Source of the DNA: JBFXEO01 sp050180015
GTDB lineage: Bacteria > Bacteroidota > Bacteroidia > Bacteroidales > Tenuifilaceae
NCBI GenBank assembly: GCA_050180015.1
Contig: JBFXEO010000012.1
Span: 1 to 27,962, forward strand
DNA: 27,962 nt
Direction of reading: 5' to 3'
Position numbers and translations under genes: made by a program
The notes under the pieces: generated by a model
The model's input: only the letters and a program-made list of their open reading frames with translations
Told to the model about the DNA's origin: nothing
The model's database searches: none
Shown here: piece by piece, positions 9,588-17,947 of the stretch
How positions within the stretch are numbered: the stretch's first letter is position 1
Layout: every line of letters starts with the position of its first letter

Positions 9588-12500
9588 CTAATCAAGGTTA
9601 ATGCTTAATCCCAGGCCACGCAACTCGTGTAACAGCACATTGAGCGATTCAGGTATCCCTGGTTGAGGCATTGGCTCACCTTTAACAATAGATTCGTATG
9701 CTTTTGCCCTACCCACAACATCATCGGACTTAATGGTAAGTATCTCCTGCAGAATGTGTGATGCACCAAATGCTTCCAGTGCCCAAACCTCCATTTCGCC
9801 GAAACGCTGACCTCCAAATTGTGCTTTACCGCCCAATGGCTGCTGGGTAATAAGCGAGTACGGGCCAATGGAGCGGGCATGCATCTTATCGTCAACCATG
9901 TGCCCCAGCTTAAGCATATAAATAACACCTACCGTTGCAGGTTGGTCAAAACGTTCACCTGTTCCGCCATCGTAAAGGTAAGTTTTACCAAATCGGGGTA
10001 AACCGGCCTTATCGGTATAAGCGGTGATATCATCAAGTGATGCCCCGTCAAAAATTGGCGTGCTAAATCTTTCCCCCAGCTTTAAACCCGCCCAGCCCAG
10101 CACCGTTTCGTAAATCTGGCCCAGGTTCATACGCGAGGGTACACCCAGCGGGTTAAGTACAATATCTACCGTTGATCCATCTTCGAGGAAAGGCATATCC
10201 TCGTCGCGAACAACCTTGGCAACAATACCTTTATTTCCGTGACGTCCGGCCATTTTATCGCCAACCTTAATCTTCCGCTTTTTGGCAATATAAACCTTAG
10301 CCAGCTGCATGATTCCTGCTGGTAGCTCATCGCCGATTGTTACGTTAAACTTTTTACGCTTGTACTCAGCGTCAAACTCCTTCCATTTTAGAATATAGTT
10401 CTGGATAACAGCCTTAATGAGTTCGTTTTTACCCTTATCGGTGGTCCACTTATTCGGGTTAACGTTCATGTAGTCAATTTCAGCAAGCATCTTCTGGGTA
10501 AATTTCACGCCTCTGGGAATGATCTCCTGGGTAAAGTTATCGTAAACGCCCTGTGATGTTTTGCCATTAACTAGCATGAATAGCCTATCAACCAGCTTAT
10601 TGAGTAATTCGCCCGCTATACGGTTGAATTCATTGTCAATTTTCTCAAGAATCCCCTTCTCGCTCGATTTTACTTTCTTCTGTTCCCTTTCATCCTTAAT
10701 TGCCCTAGAGAAAAGCATTTTATCGACAACAACGCCGTACAGCGATGGGGATGCCTTTAGCGATGCGTCTTTAACGTCGCCCGCCTTATCGCCAAATATT
10801 GCCCTCAGAAGTTTCTCTTCGGGGGTAGGGTCCGATTCACCCTTGGGGGTAATCTTTCCGATAAGAATATCGCCCGGGACCACATTGGCACCAATCCGAA
10901 TCATCCCGTTTTCGTCGAGGTTGCTGGTTGCTTCCTCCGATACGTTAGGAATATCGGCGGTAAGTTCCTCCATACCCCTTTTCGTATCACGCACCTCAAG
11001 GATGTACTCATCTATATGGATTGATGTAAATAAATCTTCGCGGATCAACCGTTCGCTGATTACAATAGCATCCTCAAAGTTATAGCCCTTCCAGGGCATA
11101 AATGCCACCTTAAGGTTTCGGCCAAGTGCCAGCTCACCGTTTCGGGTAGCATAGCCTTCGGTCAGGATTTGGCCTTTTTTAATTTGCTGATTTTTCCGAA
11201 CAATTGGCTTTAAAGTGATAGACGTGTTCTGGTTAGTTTTCTTAAACTTGGGAAGATGGTAACGTTTAACTTCCGGATCGAAACTTGCAAAAATTTCGTC
11301 CTCGGTTCTCTGGTAGCGTACCACAATTTCCTCGGCATCAACATACTCAATAACGCCATCTTCCTCGGCCACAATTTGAACACGGCTATCGCGAACAACG
11401 GACTCTTCCAAACCAGTCCCTACAATTGGCGCCTCCGGGTTCAGTAAAGGAACAGCCTGACGCATCATGTTCGAACCCATAAGGGCACGGTTAGCATCGT
11501 CGTGCTCTAAGAACGGAATTAACGATGCCGCAATTGAGGCAATTTGGTTTGGTGCAACGTCCATCAAATCTACGGTTTCCTTCTCCGAAAGAGGGTAATC
11601 TGCCTCGTAACGGGCTTTAACCTTAGAGTTAACAAAGGTACCATCGTCTGCCAGAGGGGCATTGGCCTGAGCAATAATTTTTGCTTCCTCCTCTTCGGCG
11701 CTCAAATAAACAACATCATCGTTCGATAAGCCAACCTTACCATTGTCCGCCTTACGGTACGGGGTTTCTATAAATCCTAAATCGTTAATACGGGCATAAA
11801 CACAAAGTGATGAAATGAGTCCAATATTCGGCCCCTCAGGGGTTTCAATAGGGCAAAGCCGCCCGTAGTGGGTGTAGTGTACGTCGCGAACCTCAAAGCC
11901 AGCACGCTCACGCGACAATCCCCCGGGTCCTAAAGCAGATAACCGACGCTTGTGGGTCATTTCTGCAAGTGGGTTGGTTTGGTCCATGAACTGCGAAAGC
12001 TGGTTAGTGCCAAAGAACGAGTTAATTACCGACGAAAGCGTTTTTGAATTAATCAGATCGATCGGGGTAAACACCTCGTTATCGCGAACGTTCATTCTTT
12101 CGCGAATTGTTCTGGCCATACGGGCTAGCCCCACGCTAAACTGGGCTGCCAGCTGTTCTCCCACCGTACGCACACGCCTGTTGCTAAGGTGGTCAATATC
12201 ATCCACATCGGCCTTAGAGTTGATAAGTTCAATCAGGTACTTGATAATCTCAATGATATCCTGCTTGGTGAGAACTTTAACGTCCGAGGCGGTAGCTAGG
12301 TTCAACTTCTTATTTATACGGTAACGCCCTACTTCACCTAAATCGTAGCGTTTATCGGAAAAAAATAGTTTATCAATTACATCCCGGGCTGTTGCCTCGT
12401 CGGGTGGTTCCGAGTTACGGAGCTGCCTGTAAATATGAACCACAGCCTCCTTTTCAGAGTTGCAGGGATCCTTTTGCAGCGTATTATAGATTATTGCAAA

Positions 12501-13412
12501 GTCCGATATATTCTGGTTTCCCTTGTGAATCAGAATGGACTTTGCACCTGAATCGACAATTGCATCAATATGCTCGTTCTCGATGACGGTTTCACGGTCG
12601 AGAATTACCTCGTTTCGTTCTATGGAAACGACCTCGCCGGTATCCTCATCAACAAAATCTTCAATCCATGTTTTCAGTACACGGGCCGCTAGGCGTTGAC
12701 CAACTACCTTTTTCAGGTTAACCTTCGAAACCTTAATTTCATCGGCCAAGTTGAAGATTTCAAGAATATCCTTATCGCTTTCATAGCCGATAGCGCGCAG
12801 CAGTGTGGTTACCGGTAATTTTTTCTTACGGTCGATGTACGCGTACATCACGTTGTTAATGTCGGTAGCAAACTCAATCCACGAACCCTTGAATGGGATA
12901 ATTCTGGCTGAATAAAGCTTGGTACCGTTTGGATGGATACTCTGACCGAAGAATACGCCCGGTGAGCGGTGAAGCTGCGATACAACAACACGCTCTGCGC
13001 CGTTAATTACAAATGTTCCCCTCGGGGTCATGTACGGGATTGTTCCCAGGTAAACATCCTGAACGACTGTGTCAAAATCCTCGTGCTCGGGATCGGTACA
13101 GTAGAGTTTTAGCTTAGCCTTAAGCGGAACGCTAAAGGTTAATCCACGATCCAAACATTCCTCTATGGAATATCTTGGTGGATCTACATAGTAATCAAGA
13201 AATTCCAGAACAAAATTGTTTCTGGTATCGCTAATCGGAAAATTCTCCAAAAATACCTGGTAGAGGCCTTCGTGCTTCCGTTCTTCCGGTGTAGTCCCGA
13301 GCTGAAAGAATTCAATAAATGACTTAAGCTGGATTTCCAGAAAATCAGGATACTCGTAGCTGCTCTTGGTTTTAGAGAAGTTGATTCTGGTGTTATTGTT
13401 ATTTTGAGACAT
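9588..13412 (-). CDS. rpoB: DNA-directed RNA polymerase subunit beta
   Basis: A 1274-residue subunit when started at ATG 13412 (MSQNNNNTRINF), the usual kind of start for this phylum. A longer frame begins at TTG 13448, but that lies in the T-run of the upstream hairpin and adds 12 unrelated residues, so I reject it. The rifamycin pocket (about residues 471-494) reads QLSQFMDQTNPLAEMTHKRR followed by LSAL, with the Gln, Asp, His and Ser positions wild-type. THYGRLCPIETPEGPNIGLI follows. The C-terminal clamp/switch region is complete up to a TAG stop. With RpoC it forms the catalytic core of RNA polymerase. It is preceded by a hairpin/T-run attenuator after rplL and followed by rpoC. Confidence 0.98.
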   Translation of the reverse strand: MSQNNNNTRINFSKTKSSYEYPDFLEIQLKSFIEFFQLGTTPEERKHEGLYQVFLENFPISDTRNNFVLEFLDYYVDPPRYSIEECLDRGLTFSVPLKAKLKLYCTDPEHEDFDTVVQDVYLGTIPYMTPRGTFVINGAERVVVSQLHRSPGVFFGQSIHPNGTKLYSARIIPFKGSWIEFATDINNVMYAYIDRKKKLPVTTLLRAIGYESDKDILEIFNLADEIKVSKVNLKKVVGQRLAARVLKTWIEDFVDEDTGEVVSIERNEVILDRETVIENEHIDAIVDSGAKSILIHKGNQNISDFAIIYNTLQKDPCNSEKEAVVHIYRQLRNSEPPDEATARDVIDKLFFSDKRYDLGEVGRYRINKKLNLATASDVKVLTKQDIIEIIKYLIELINSKADVDDIDHLSNRRVRTVGEQLAAQFSVGLARMARTIRERMNVRDNEVFTPIDLINSKTLSSVINSFFGTNQLSQFMDQTNPLAEMTHKRRLSALGPGGLSRERAGFEVRDVHYTHYGRLCPIETPEGPNIGLISSLCVYARINDLGFIETPYRKADNGKVGLSNDDVVYLSAEEEEAKIIAQANAPLADDGTFVNSKVKARYEADYPLSEKETVDLMDVAPNQIASIAASLIPFLEHDDANRALMGSNMMRQAVPLLNPEAPIVGTGLEESVVRDSRVQIVAEEDGVIEYVDAEEIVVRYQRTEDEIFASFDPEVKRYHLPKFKKTNQNTSITLKPIVRKNQQIKKGQILTEGYATRNGELALGRNLKVAFMPWKGYNFEDAIVISERLIREDLFTSIHIDEYILEVRDTKRGMEELTADIPNVSEEATSNLDENGMIRIGANVVPGDILIGKITPKGESDPTPEEKLLRAIFGDKAGDVKDASLKASPSLYGVVVDKMLFSRAIKDEREQKKVKSSEKGILEKIDNEFNRIAGELLNKLVDRLFMLVNGKTSQGVYDNFTQEIIPRGVKFTQKMLAEIDYMNVNPNKWTTDKGKNELIKAVIQNYILKWKEFDAEYKRKKFNVTIGDELPAGIMQLAKVYIAKKRKIKVGDKMAGRHGNKGIVAKVVRDEDMPFLEDGSTVDIVLNPLGVPSRMNLGQIYETVLGWAGLKLGERFSTPIFDGASLDDITAYTDKAGLPRFGKTYLYDGGTGERFDQPATVGVIYMLKLGHMVDDKMHARSIGPYSLITQQPLGGKAQFGGQRFGEMEVWALEAFGASHILQEILTIKSDDVVGRAKAYESIVKGEPMPQPGIPESLNVLLHELRGLGLSINLD

Positions 13413-13446
13413 TGCAGTGGGATTGGTTGAACTATTTAAACATAAC

Positions 13447-13485
13447 AATAAAAAGGCTTAGAATCTACTTTATAGACTCTAAACC
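13447..13485 (-). terminator. Attenuator-like hairpin between rplL and rpoB
   Basis: On the minus strand a 13-bp stem (13473-13485 with 13455-13467, including two G-U pairs) with a 5-base loop is followed by TTTTTATT. This has the form of an intrinsic terminator, 22 bases past the rplL stop and 35 bases before the rpoB ATG. I infer partial termination that lowers rpoBC output relative to the ribosomal proteins, as the rplL-rpoB attenuator does in E. coli. Confidence 0.75.
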
Positions 13486-13507
13486 TTATACCTAATATAG
13501 GCTTTTG

Positions 13508-13882
13508 CTATTTAAGTTCAACTTCTGCTCCAGCTTCTTCTAGTTGTGCTTTAAGAGACTCGGCTTCTTCCTTGGATATCGCTTCCTTAACCGCTTTGGG
13601 TGCAGCATCTACAAGATCTTTAGCTTCTTTTAGTCCAAGACCGGTAAGCTCCTTAACAAGTTTAACAACCTGGAGTTTAGCGCCACCAGCGGATTTAAGA
13701 ATAACGTCGAACTGCGTTTTTTCTACAGGTGCAGCACTGCCAGCAGCAGGTGCAGCAGCAACAGCAACAGCGGCTGCAGCAGGCTCAATTCCGTATTCGT
13801 CCTTTAGAATTTTGGCCAACTCATTAACTTCTTTTACTGATAAGTTTACCAAATCATCTGCAAATTTTTTAAGATCTGCCAT
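13508..13882 (-). CDS. rplL: Large ribosomal subunit protein bL12 (L7/L12)
   Basis: A 124-residue acidic protein with the classic plan. The N-terminal dimerisation helices (about 1-33) are followed by an Ala/Pro-rich hinge (about 34-52) and the compact C-terminal domain starting EKTQFDVILKSAGG. That domain contains the factor-binding stretch KLVKELTGLGLKEAKDLV. It forms the ribosomal stalk with L10 and recruits EF-Tu, EF-G and IF2. It sits 29 bases after rplJ in the same operon and is followed by the attenuator-like hairpin before rpoB. No Shine-Dalgarno precedes the ATG. Confidence 0.98.
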   Translation of the reverse strand: MADLKKFADDLVNLSVKEVNELAKILKDEYGIEPAAAAVAVAAAPAAGSAAPVEKTQFDVILKSAGGAKLQVVKLVKELTGLGLKEAKDLVDAAPKAVKEAISKEEAESLKAQLEEAGAEVELK

Positions 13883-13911
13883 TTTACTTAGTGTTTAAAT
13901 TGATTTCAAAA

Positions 13912-14436
13912 TTATTTTTCCTTTTCAGATAGTGTTTTAACAACACCGGATAGAATATTTCCGCCAGATTGTAGCGAGGAGATAACATTCCTTGCAGGCG
14001 ATTGCAGCAGTGCAATAACATCGGCAATAAGCTCATTCCTGCTCTTAAGCGATGCAAGTGCTTCCAGCTGATTTTCCCCTACATATATGGATTCCTCAAC
14101 AAAGGCGGCTTTCAGTAAGGGTTTTGGAAATTCTCTACGAAAATCCTTGATTAACTTAGCCGGTACATTCCCAGTTTCGGTAAACATAACAGAGGTAGAA
14201 CCCTTCAGGCAATCGAACAACACCGAAAAATCAGATTTTTGGCTACGCTCAAGGGCTTTCTTCATAAGGGTATTCTTAACCACTACAAGTTTTACCTGCT
14301 TTTCGAAGCAAATTCTTCGCAGCTTACTGGTAACCTCTGCATTGAGCTCCGATGTATCGGTCAAGTAAAAATGAGGGTATTGCTCAATCTGCTCGGCAAG
14401 TTTATCAATCAGTAAATTTTTATCTTCCCTTTTCAT
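13912..14436 (-). CDS. rplJ: Large ribosomal subunit protein uL10
   Basis: A 174-residue L10 protein. The globular N-terminal domain binds 23S rRNA; the motif KLVVVKNTLMKKAL lies near residue 50 and GSTSVMFTETGNVPAKLIKDF near 79-99. The C-terminal helix, ending near SLQSGGNILSGVVKTL, is where L12 dimers dock. Length and start match the family. It follows rplA after 26 bases and precedes rplL by 29 bases. The gap before it is too short for the long L10-binding leader known from E. coli, so any autoregulation would need a site elsewhere. Confidence 0.97.
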   Translation of the reverse strand: MKREDKNLLIDKLAEQIEQYPHFYLTDTSELNAEVTSKLRRICFEKQVKLVVVKNTLMKKALERSQKSDFSVLFDCLKGSTSVMFTETGNVPAKLIKDFRREFPKPLLKAAFVEESIYVGENQLEALASLKSRNELIADVIALLQSPARNVISSLQSGGNILSGVVKTLSEKEK

Positions 14437-14462
14437 GGTAAATTGGGTCTGTGAAACGGTTA

Positions 14463-15164
14463 TTAATTCGCAGCTGAGATTGTCTTAGTATCTATACATA
14501 AGCCAGGGCTCATCGTCGTTGAAAGGTAGATACTTTTAATGTAGGTACCCTTAGCGGATGATGGCTTCAGCTTAATGATTGAGTTGATAAACTCCATGGC
14601 GTTATCGACAATTTTCTCAGGCTCGAACGAAACCTTCCCGATTGATGAGTGGATAATACCGAACTTATCAACCTTGAAGTCAATCTTGCCCTGCTTAACC
14701 TCCTTAACAGCTTTATCTACATCCATAGTAACAGTGCCGCTTTTGGGATTGGGCATAAGTCCACGGGGACCCAGGATACGGCCGAGGGCGCCAATTTTTG
14801 CCATAACCGTAGGCATGGTTATAATAACGTCAACATCAGTCCATCCTCCCTTAATTTTTTCGATGTAATCATCGAGACCCACAAAATCGGCACCAGCCTG
14901 CTTTGCAGCTTCTTCCTTGTCGGGGGTACAAAGTACCAGCACCTTAATTTGTTTTCCTGTTCCGTGAGGGAGTGAAACCACGCCGCGAACCATTTGGTTT
15001 GCCTTACGTGGATCCACCCCAAGCCTAACATCGATGTCAACCGATGCGTCGAACTTGGTATAGGAAATCTCCTTCAGGAGAAGGGCTGCATCAGAAAGTT
15101 TATACTGCTTGTTTGGATCGGTTTTCGACAGAGCAATCTTCCTGTTTTTAGTCAGTTTAGTCAT
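14463..15164 (-). CDS. rplA: Large ribosomal subunit protein uL1
   Basis: A 233-residue L1 protein of normal length. Recognisable stretches are KANQMVRGVVSLPHGTGK (near 54-71), ILGPRGLMPNPKSGT (near 129-143), an insertion-free hinge, and the C-terminal TYIKSIYLSTTMSPG. It forms the L1 stalk that guides tRNA out of the E site. In other bacteria it also represses its own operon by binding the rplK leader. It lies between rplK (20 bases) and rplJ (26 bases). No 23S-like L1 target was recognised in the 21-base nusG-rplK gap. Confidence 0.98.
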   Translation of the reverse strand: MTKLTKNRKIALSKTDPNKQYKLSDAALLLKEISYTKFDASVDIDVRLGVDPRKANQMVRGVVSLPHGTGKQIKVLVLCTPDKEEAAKQAGADFVGLDDYIEKIKGGWTDVDVIITMPTVMAKIGALGRILGPRGLMPNPKSGTVTMDVDKAVKEVKQGKIDFKVDKFGIIHSSIGKVSFEPEKIVDNAMEFINSIIKLKPSSAKGTYIKSIYLSTTMSPGLCIDTKTISAAN

Positions 15165-15184
15165 CGCGCAAAAGAGGTTTAATG

Positions 15185-15625
15185 TTAATTCCCCGGAAAT
15201 TCTCCGGTTACAGTAATACCCATACTCCGGGCTGTACCTGCTACCATCTTCATCGCAGACTCGAGAGTGAAGCAGTTCAAATCAGGCATTTTGTCTTGGG
15301 CAATCTGCCTAACTTGTTCCCAGGTTACTGAGGCAACTTTTTTCCTGTTTGGCTCAGCCGAACCCTTTTGCTGCTTAGTTACTTCCAGCAGCTGTACAGG
15401 TACGGGGGGGGTTTTTACAACAAAATCGAAAGACTTATCGCTGTAAACAGTTATCACAACGGGTAATACCTTACCTGCCTGTGCCTGAGTTCTTGCGTTG
15501 AATTGCTTGCAGAACTCCATAATGTTAACCCCTTTGGAGCCGAGAGCAGGACCAATTGGGGGTGATGGGTTTGCAGCACCACCCTTAACCTGGAGCTTAA
15601 TAAATCCAGCAACTTCCTTAGCCAT
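15185..15625 (-). CDS. rplK: Large ribosomal subunit protein uL11
   Basis: A 146-residue L11 protein. The N-terminal domain contains GGAANPSPPIGPALGSKG, the proline-rich patch at the GTPase-associated centre where thiopeptides bind. The C-terminal RNA-binding domain ends MVAGTARSMGITVTG. Length and start are typical. The coding strand contains a five-A/eight-C run (plus-strand G run at 15404-15411) encoding K-T-P-P; the frame is intact across it. It is 21 bases downstream of nusG and 20 bases upstream of rplA, and clearly co-transcribed. Confidence 0.98.
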   Translation of the reverse strand: MAKEVAGFIKLQVKGGAANPSPPIGPALGSKGVNIMEFCKQFNARTQAQAGKVLPVVITVYSDKSFDFVVKTPPVPVQLLEVTKQQKGSAEPNRKKVASVTWEQVRQIAQDKMPDLNCFTLESAMKMVAGTARSMGITVTGEFPGN

Positions 15626-15646
15626 AATGCTTTTGCTCTTTAATTT

Positions 15647-16195
15647 TTACTCCTTTTCTACTTGCATAAAACTTAACTCCAGTGGAGTTTTGCGGCCGAA
15701 GATTTTCACCATAACCTTCAGCTTCTTCTTTTCGTCATTTATCTCCTCAATTACTCCGGAAAATGAATTGAACGGACCGTCAATTACCTTAACCGTTTCA
15801 CCTACATAGTAAGGAACATTCAGCTCTTCCTCGCTATCCACCAACTCATCGACCTTTCCAAGGATTCTATTTACCTCAGATGTTCGAAGGGGAATTGGCT
15901 CACCCGATTTGGGGTCGCCCAAAAATCCCATCACGTTGGGGATGTTCTTTAAGATATGGGGAATCTCACCCACCAATGCAGCCTCAATCAGGACGTAGCC
16001 TGGGTAGAATATTCGCTCCTTGCTGATTTTTTTACCATTTCGAATCTGGTAAACCTTTTCAGCCGGAATAAGAACCTGCGAAATAAAGTCCTCTAGCTTT
16101 AAACGATTAATCTCGTTCTCCACATACTCCTTTACTTTCTTTTCTTTTCCCCCAATAGCCCTAAGAACATACCATTTCTTTACATTCTCTTCCAT
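15647..16195 (-). CDS. nusG: Transcription termination/antitermination factor NusG
   Basis: A 182-residue protein with an N-terminal NGN domain (KKWYVLRAIGGKEKKVKEYV near residue 6, PGYVLIEA near 66) and a C-terminal KOW domain (VKVIDGPFNSFSGVIEEIN near 135-153). NusG binds the beta' clamp helices to aid processive transcription and couples polymerase to Rho or to the ribosome through S10. It follows secE by 19 bases and precedes rplK by 21 bases, the standard arrangement. Confidence 0.97.
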   Translation of the reverse strand: MEENVKKWYVLRAIGGKEKKVKEYVENEINRLKLEDFISQVLIPAEKVYQIRNGKKISKERIFYPGYVLIEAALVGEIPHILKNIPNVMGFLGDPKSGEPIPLRTSEVNRILGKVDELVDSEEELNVPYYVGETVKVIDGPFNSFSGVIEEINDEKKKLKVMVKIFGRKTPLELSFMQVEKE

Positions 16196-16214
16196 TTCAG
16201 TCCCAGTAGGCTTA

Positions 16215-16406
16215 TTAGTTAAGCATTTGGTAGATAAACTTCATCAAATTCTCAAAGCTGATGTCCATGACGAATATCACCAGTGCGATTAAAAGGGAAG
16301 CAATCATAACGATTAATGCACTGGATTGAAGTTCTTTCCATGTTGGCCACGAAACTTTATGCACCATTTCGGTGTAAACTTCGTGAAAGTATTGCGATAT
16401 CTTCAT
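16215..16406 (-). CDS. secE: Preprotein translocase subunit SecE
   Basis: A 63-residue single-span SecE. The amphipathic surface helix with the conserved KVSWPTWKEL (residues 18-27) is followed by one transmembrane helix (about 30-48). The frame stays open upstream to 16469, but that extension reads through the tRNA-Trp gene, so the ATG at 16406 (MKISQYFHEV) is chosen. SecE clamps SecY in the inner-membrane protein channel. It lies 16 bases after the tRNA-Trp 3' end and 19 bases before nusG. Confidence 0.95.
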   Translation of the reverse strand: MKISQYFHEVYTEMVHKVSWPTWKELQSSALIVMIASLLIALVIFVMDISFENLMKFIYQMLN

Positions 16407-16422
16407 AATATCAAAGATTTTG

Positions 16423-16495
16423 CACGGGTGGAGAGACTCGAACTCCCAACCAATGGTTTTGGAGACCACTACTCTACCAATTGAGCTACACCCGT
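16423..16495 (-). tRNA. tRNA-Trp (anticodon CCA)
   Basis: A 73-nt cloverleaf: acceptor ACGGGTG/CACCCGT, U8-A9, D-arm GCTC, anticodon loop TCTCCAAAA with CCA at the centre, T-loop GTTCGAGTC, discriminator G. CCA is not encoded (CAA follows). It lies between tuf and secE, where a tRNA-Trp is also found in related genomes, and is probably cut out of the tuf-secE transcript. Confidence 0.97.
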
Positions 16496-16497
16496 GT

Positions 16498-16534
16498 TTA
16501 AAAGGTTGAAGAGATGTCTGTCACCTCATCAACC
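16498..16534 (-). terminator. Terminator or attenuator after tuf
   Basis: A 12-bp stem with one T-T mismatch (16522-16534 with 16504-16516) and a 5-base loop is followed on the minus strand by TTTTAA. It starts 15 bases past the tuf stop and ends 2 bases before tRNA-Trp. It could reduce transcription into the secE operon, or be a structure used in tRNA processing. Confidence 0.6.
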
Positions 16535-16536
16535 CT

Positions 16537-16567
16537 ATAATTTATAGCACTATTCTACAATTTCAAC
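16537..16567 (-). promoter_or_regulatory. Possible weak promoter at the tuf end for tRNA-Trp and secE operon
   Basis: GTTG (16564-16567), a 19-base spacer and TAAATTAT (16537-16544) partly match the Bacteroidota consensus TTTG-N19-TAnnTTTG. The start would fall near 16530, inside the 5' arm of the hairpin, so such a transcript would escape that terminator. The match is weak (two mismatches in the -7 box). Confidence 0.25.
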
Positions 16568-17737
16568 CACCTGTCCTGCACCAACGGTACGGCCACCCTC
16601 GCGGATAGCGAAGCGCAGGTTTTGGTTGATGGCAACCGGATAGATAAGTTCAACGGTAATGGTGATGTTATCGCCAGGCATTACCATTTCTACGCCATCA
16701 GGAAGAACTATTTCACCCGTAACGTCGAGGGTACGTAGGTAAAACTGAGGACGGTAGTGGTTGTGGAATGGGGTGTGACGTCCACCTTCTTCTTTTTTCA
16801 AAACATAAATTTCAGCCTTGAACTTGGTGTGAGGGGTGATTGAACCCGGTTTTGCAATAACCATACCGCGTTTAATTTCCTTCTTGTCAACACCACGGAG
16901 AAGTAACCCAACATTATCACCAGCTTCACCCTGGTCAAGAATCTTCCGGAACATCTCAACGCCAGTAACAACTGATTTTTTCTTTTCTGCGCCCAGACCA
17001 ACAAGCTCAACCTCTTCACCGGTATGAACCATACCTGTTTCTATTCTACCGGTAGCCACAGTACCACGACCGGTAATGGAGAACACGTCTTCGACTGGCA
17101 TCAGGAAAGGTTTTTCGTTCTCACGTGGAGGTATCGGAATAAATTCATCAACTGCATCCATTAGCTCCATAACCTTATCAACCCATTTAGCTTCGCCATT
17201 GAGGGCACCCAGGGCAGAGCCACGAATTACCGGGGCATTATCGCCATCAAAGTTATAGAAACTCAGCAATTCGCGTACTTCCATTTCTACAAGATCAAGC
17301 ATCTCAGCGTCGTCAACCATATCGCATTTGTTGAGGAAAACAACGATACGGGGAACGTTTACCTGACGAGCAAGTAGGATGTGCTCACGGGTTTGAGGCA
17401 TAGGACCGTCAGTAGCAGCAACAACGATAATAGCACCGTCCATTTGAGCAGCACCAGTAACCATGTTCTTTACATAGTCCGCGTGACCGGGACAGTCAAC
17501 GTGGGCATAGTGGCGATTAGCTGTTTGATACTCTACATGGGCGGTATTGATGGTAATACCCCTCTCCTTTTCTTCAGGAGCATTGTCAATAGAATCGAAA
17601 GAACGGTACTCGGAAAGGCCCTTTTCTGCAAGAATTTTGGTGATAGCAGCGGTAAGGGTGGTTTTACCATGGTCAACGTGGCCAATGGTACCGATGTTCA
17701 CGTGTGGTTTCGACCTATCAAATTTTTCTTTAGCCAT
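16550..17737 (-). CDS. tuf: Elongation factor Tu
   Basis: A 395-residue EF-Tu of normal length. GTP-binding motifs are intact: GHVDHGKT (19-26), switch region RGITINTAHVEY (59-70), DCPGH (81-85) and NKCD (136-139). The beta-barrel domains II and III follow, with GRGTVATGRIETG and the tRNA/EF-Ts contact region ending GAGQVVEIVE. It delivers aminoacyl-tRNA to the ribosome. It lies 55 bases downstream of a tRNA-Thr gene and upstream of a hairpin/T-run and tRNA-Trp. The tRNA promoter at 18247-18277 probably drives it, since no separate promoter was recognised in the gap. Confidence 0.98.
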   Translation of the reverse strand: MAKEKFDRSKPHVNIGTIGHVDHGKTTLTAAITKILAEKGLSEYRSFDSIDNAPEEKERGITINTAHVEYQTANRHYAHVDCPGHADYVKNMVTGAAQMDGAIIVVAATDGPMPQTREHILLARQVNVPRIVVFLNKCDMVDDAEMLDLVEMEVRELLSFYNFDGDNAPVIRGSALGALNGEAKWVDKVMELMDAVDEFIPIPPRENEKPFLMPVEDVFSITGRGTVATGRIETGMVHTGEEVELVGLGAEKKKSVVTGVEMFRKILDQGEAGDNVGLLLRGVDKKEIKRGMVIAKPGSITPHTKFKAEIYVLKKEEGGRHTPFHNHYRPQFYLRTLDVTGEIVLPDGVEMVMPGDNITITVELIYPVAINQNLRFAIREGGRTVGAGQVVEIVE

Positions 17738-17792
17738 AACTTCAGGTATTAATTTAATTAGAATTTAAAAACTTGATATTCAAAATAGTTTG

Positions 17793-17864
17793 AGCCGATG
17801 ACGAGAATTGAACTCGTGACCCCTTCCTTACCAAGGAAGTGCTCTACCCCTGAGCTACATCGGC
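17793..17864 (-). tRNA. tRNA-Thr (anticodon GGT)
   Basis: A 72-nt cloverleaf: acceptor GCCGATG/CATCGGC, D-arm GCTCAGGGGTAGAGC, anticodon stem CTTCC/GGAAG around TTGGTAA (anticodon GGT), T-loop GTTCAATTC, discriminator T. CCA is not encoded. It is the last tRNA before tuf. Confidence 0.97.
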
Positions 17865-17874
17865 CTATAGGCAG

Positions 17875-17947
17875 AGCGGGAGACGAGACTCGAACCCGCG
17901 ACCCTCAGCTTGGAAGGCTGATGCTCTACCGACTGAGCTACTCCCGC
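17875..17947 (-). tRNA. tRNA-Gly (anticodon TCC)
   Basis: A 73-nt cloverleaf: acceptor GCGGGAG/CTCCCGC, anticodon stem TCAGC/GCTGA around CTTCCAA (anticodon TCC), T-arm GCGGGTTCGAGTCTCGT, discriminator T. CCA is not encoded. It is 10 bases upstream of the tRNA-Thr(GGT) gene. Confidence 0.97.

Noticed and set aside
9187..9591. 134-codon plus-strand open frame over the rpoC start and the rpoB-rpoC gap
   Set aside because: Antisense to the conserved rpoC zinc region with no promoter or family signature.
10561..11085. 174-codon plus-strand open frame within rpoB
   Set aside because: It lies antisense to a fully conserved part of rpoB, is Ser/Ile-rich low-complexity in character, and matches no family I know; it is a shadow of rpoB codon use.
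11890..12020. Possible rifamycin-resistance changes in rpoB
   Set aside because: The Gln, Asp, His and Ser positions of the rifamycin cluster are all wild-type; the Tyr before THYGR appears to be normal for the phylum.
13413..13448. N-terminal extension of rpoB from a TTG
   Set aside because: It lies in the T-run of the attenuator hairpin, uses a rare start, and adds 12 residues foreign to the family.
16407..16469. 21-residue N-terminal extension of secE
   Set aside because: It reads through the tRNA-Trp gene; the ATG at 16406 gives a normal SecE.
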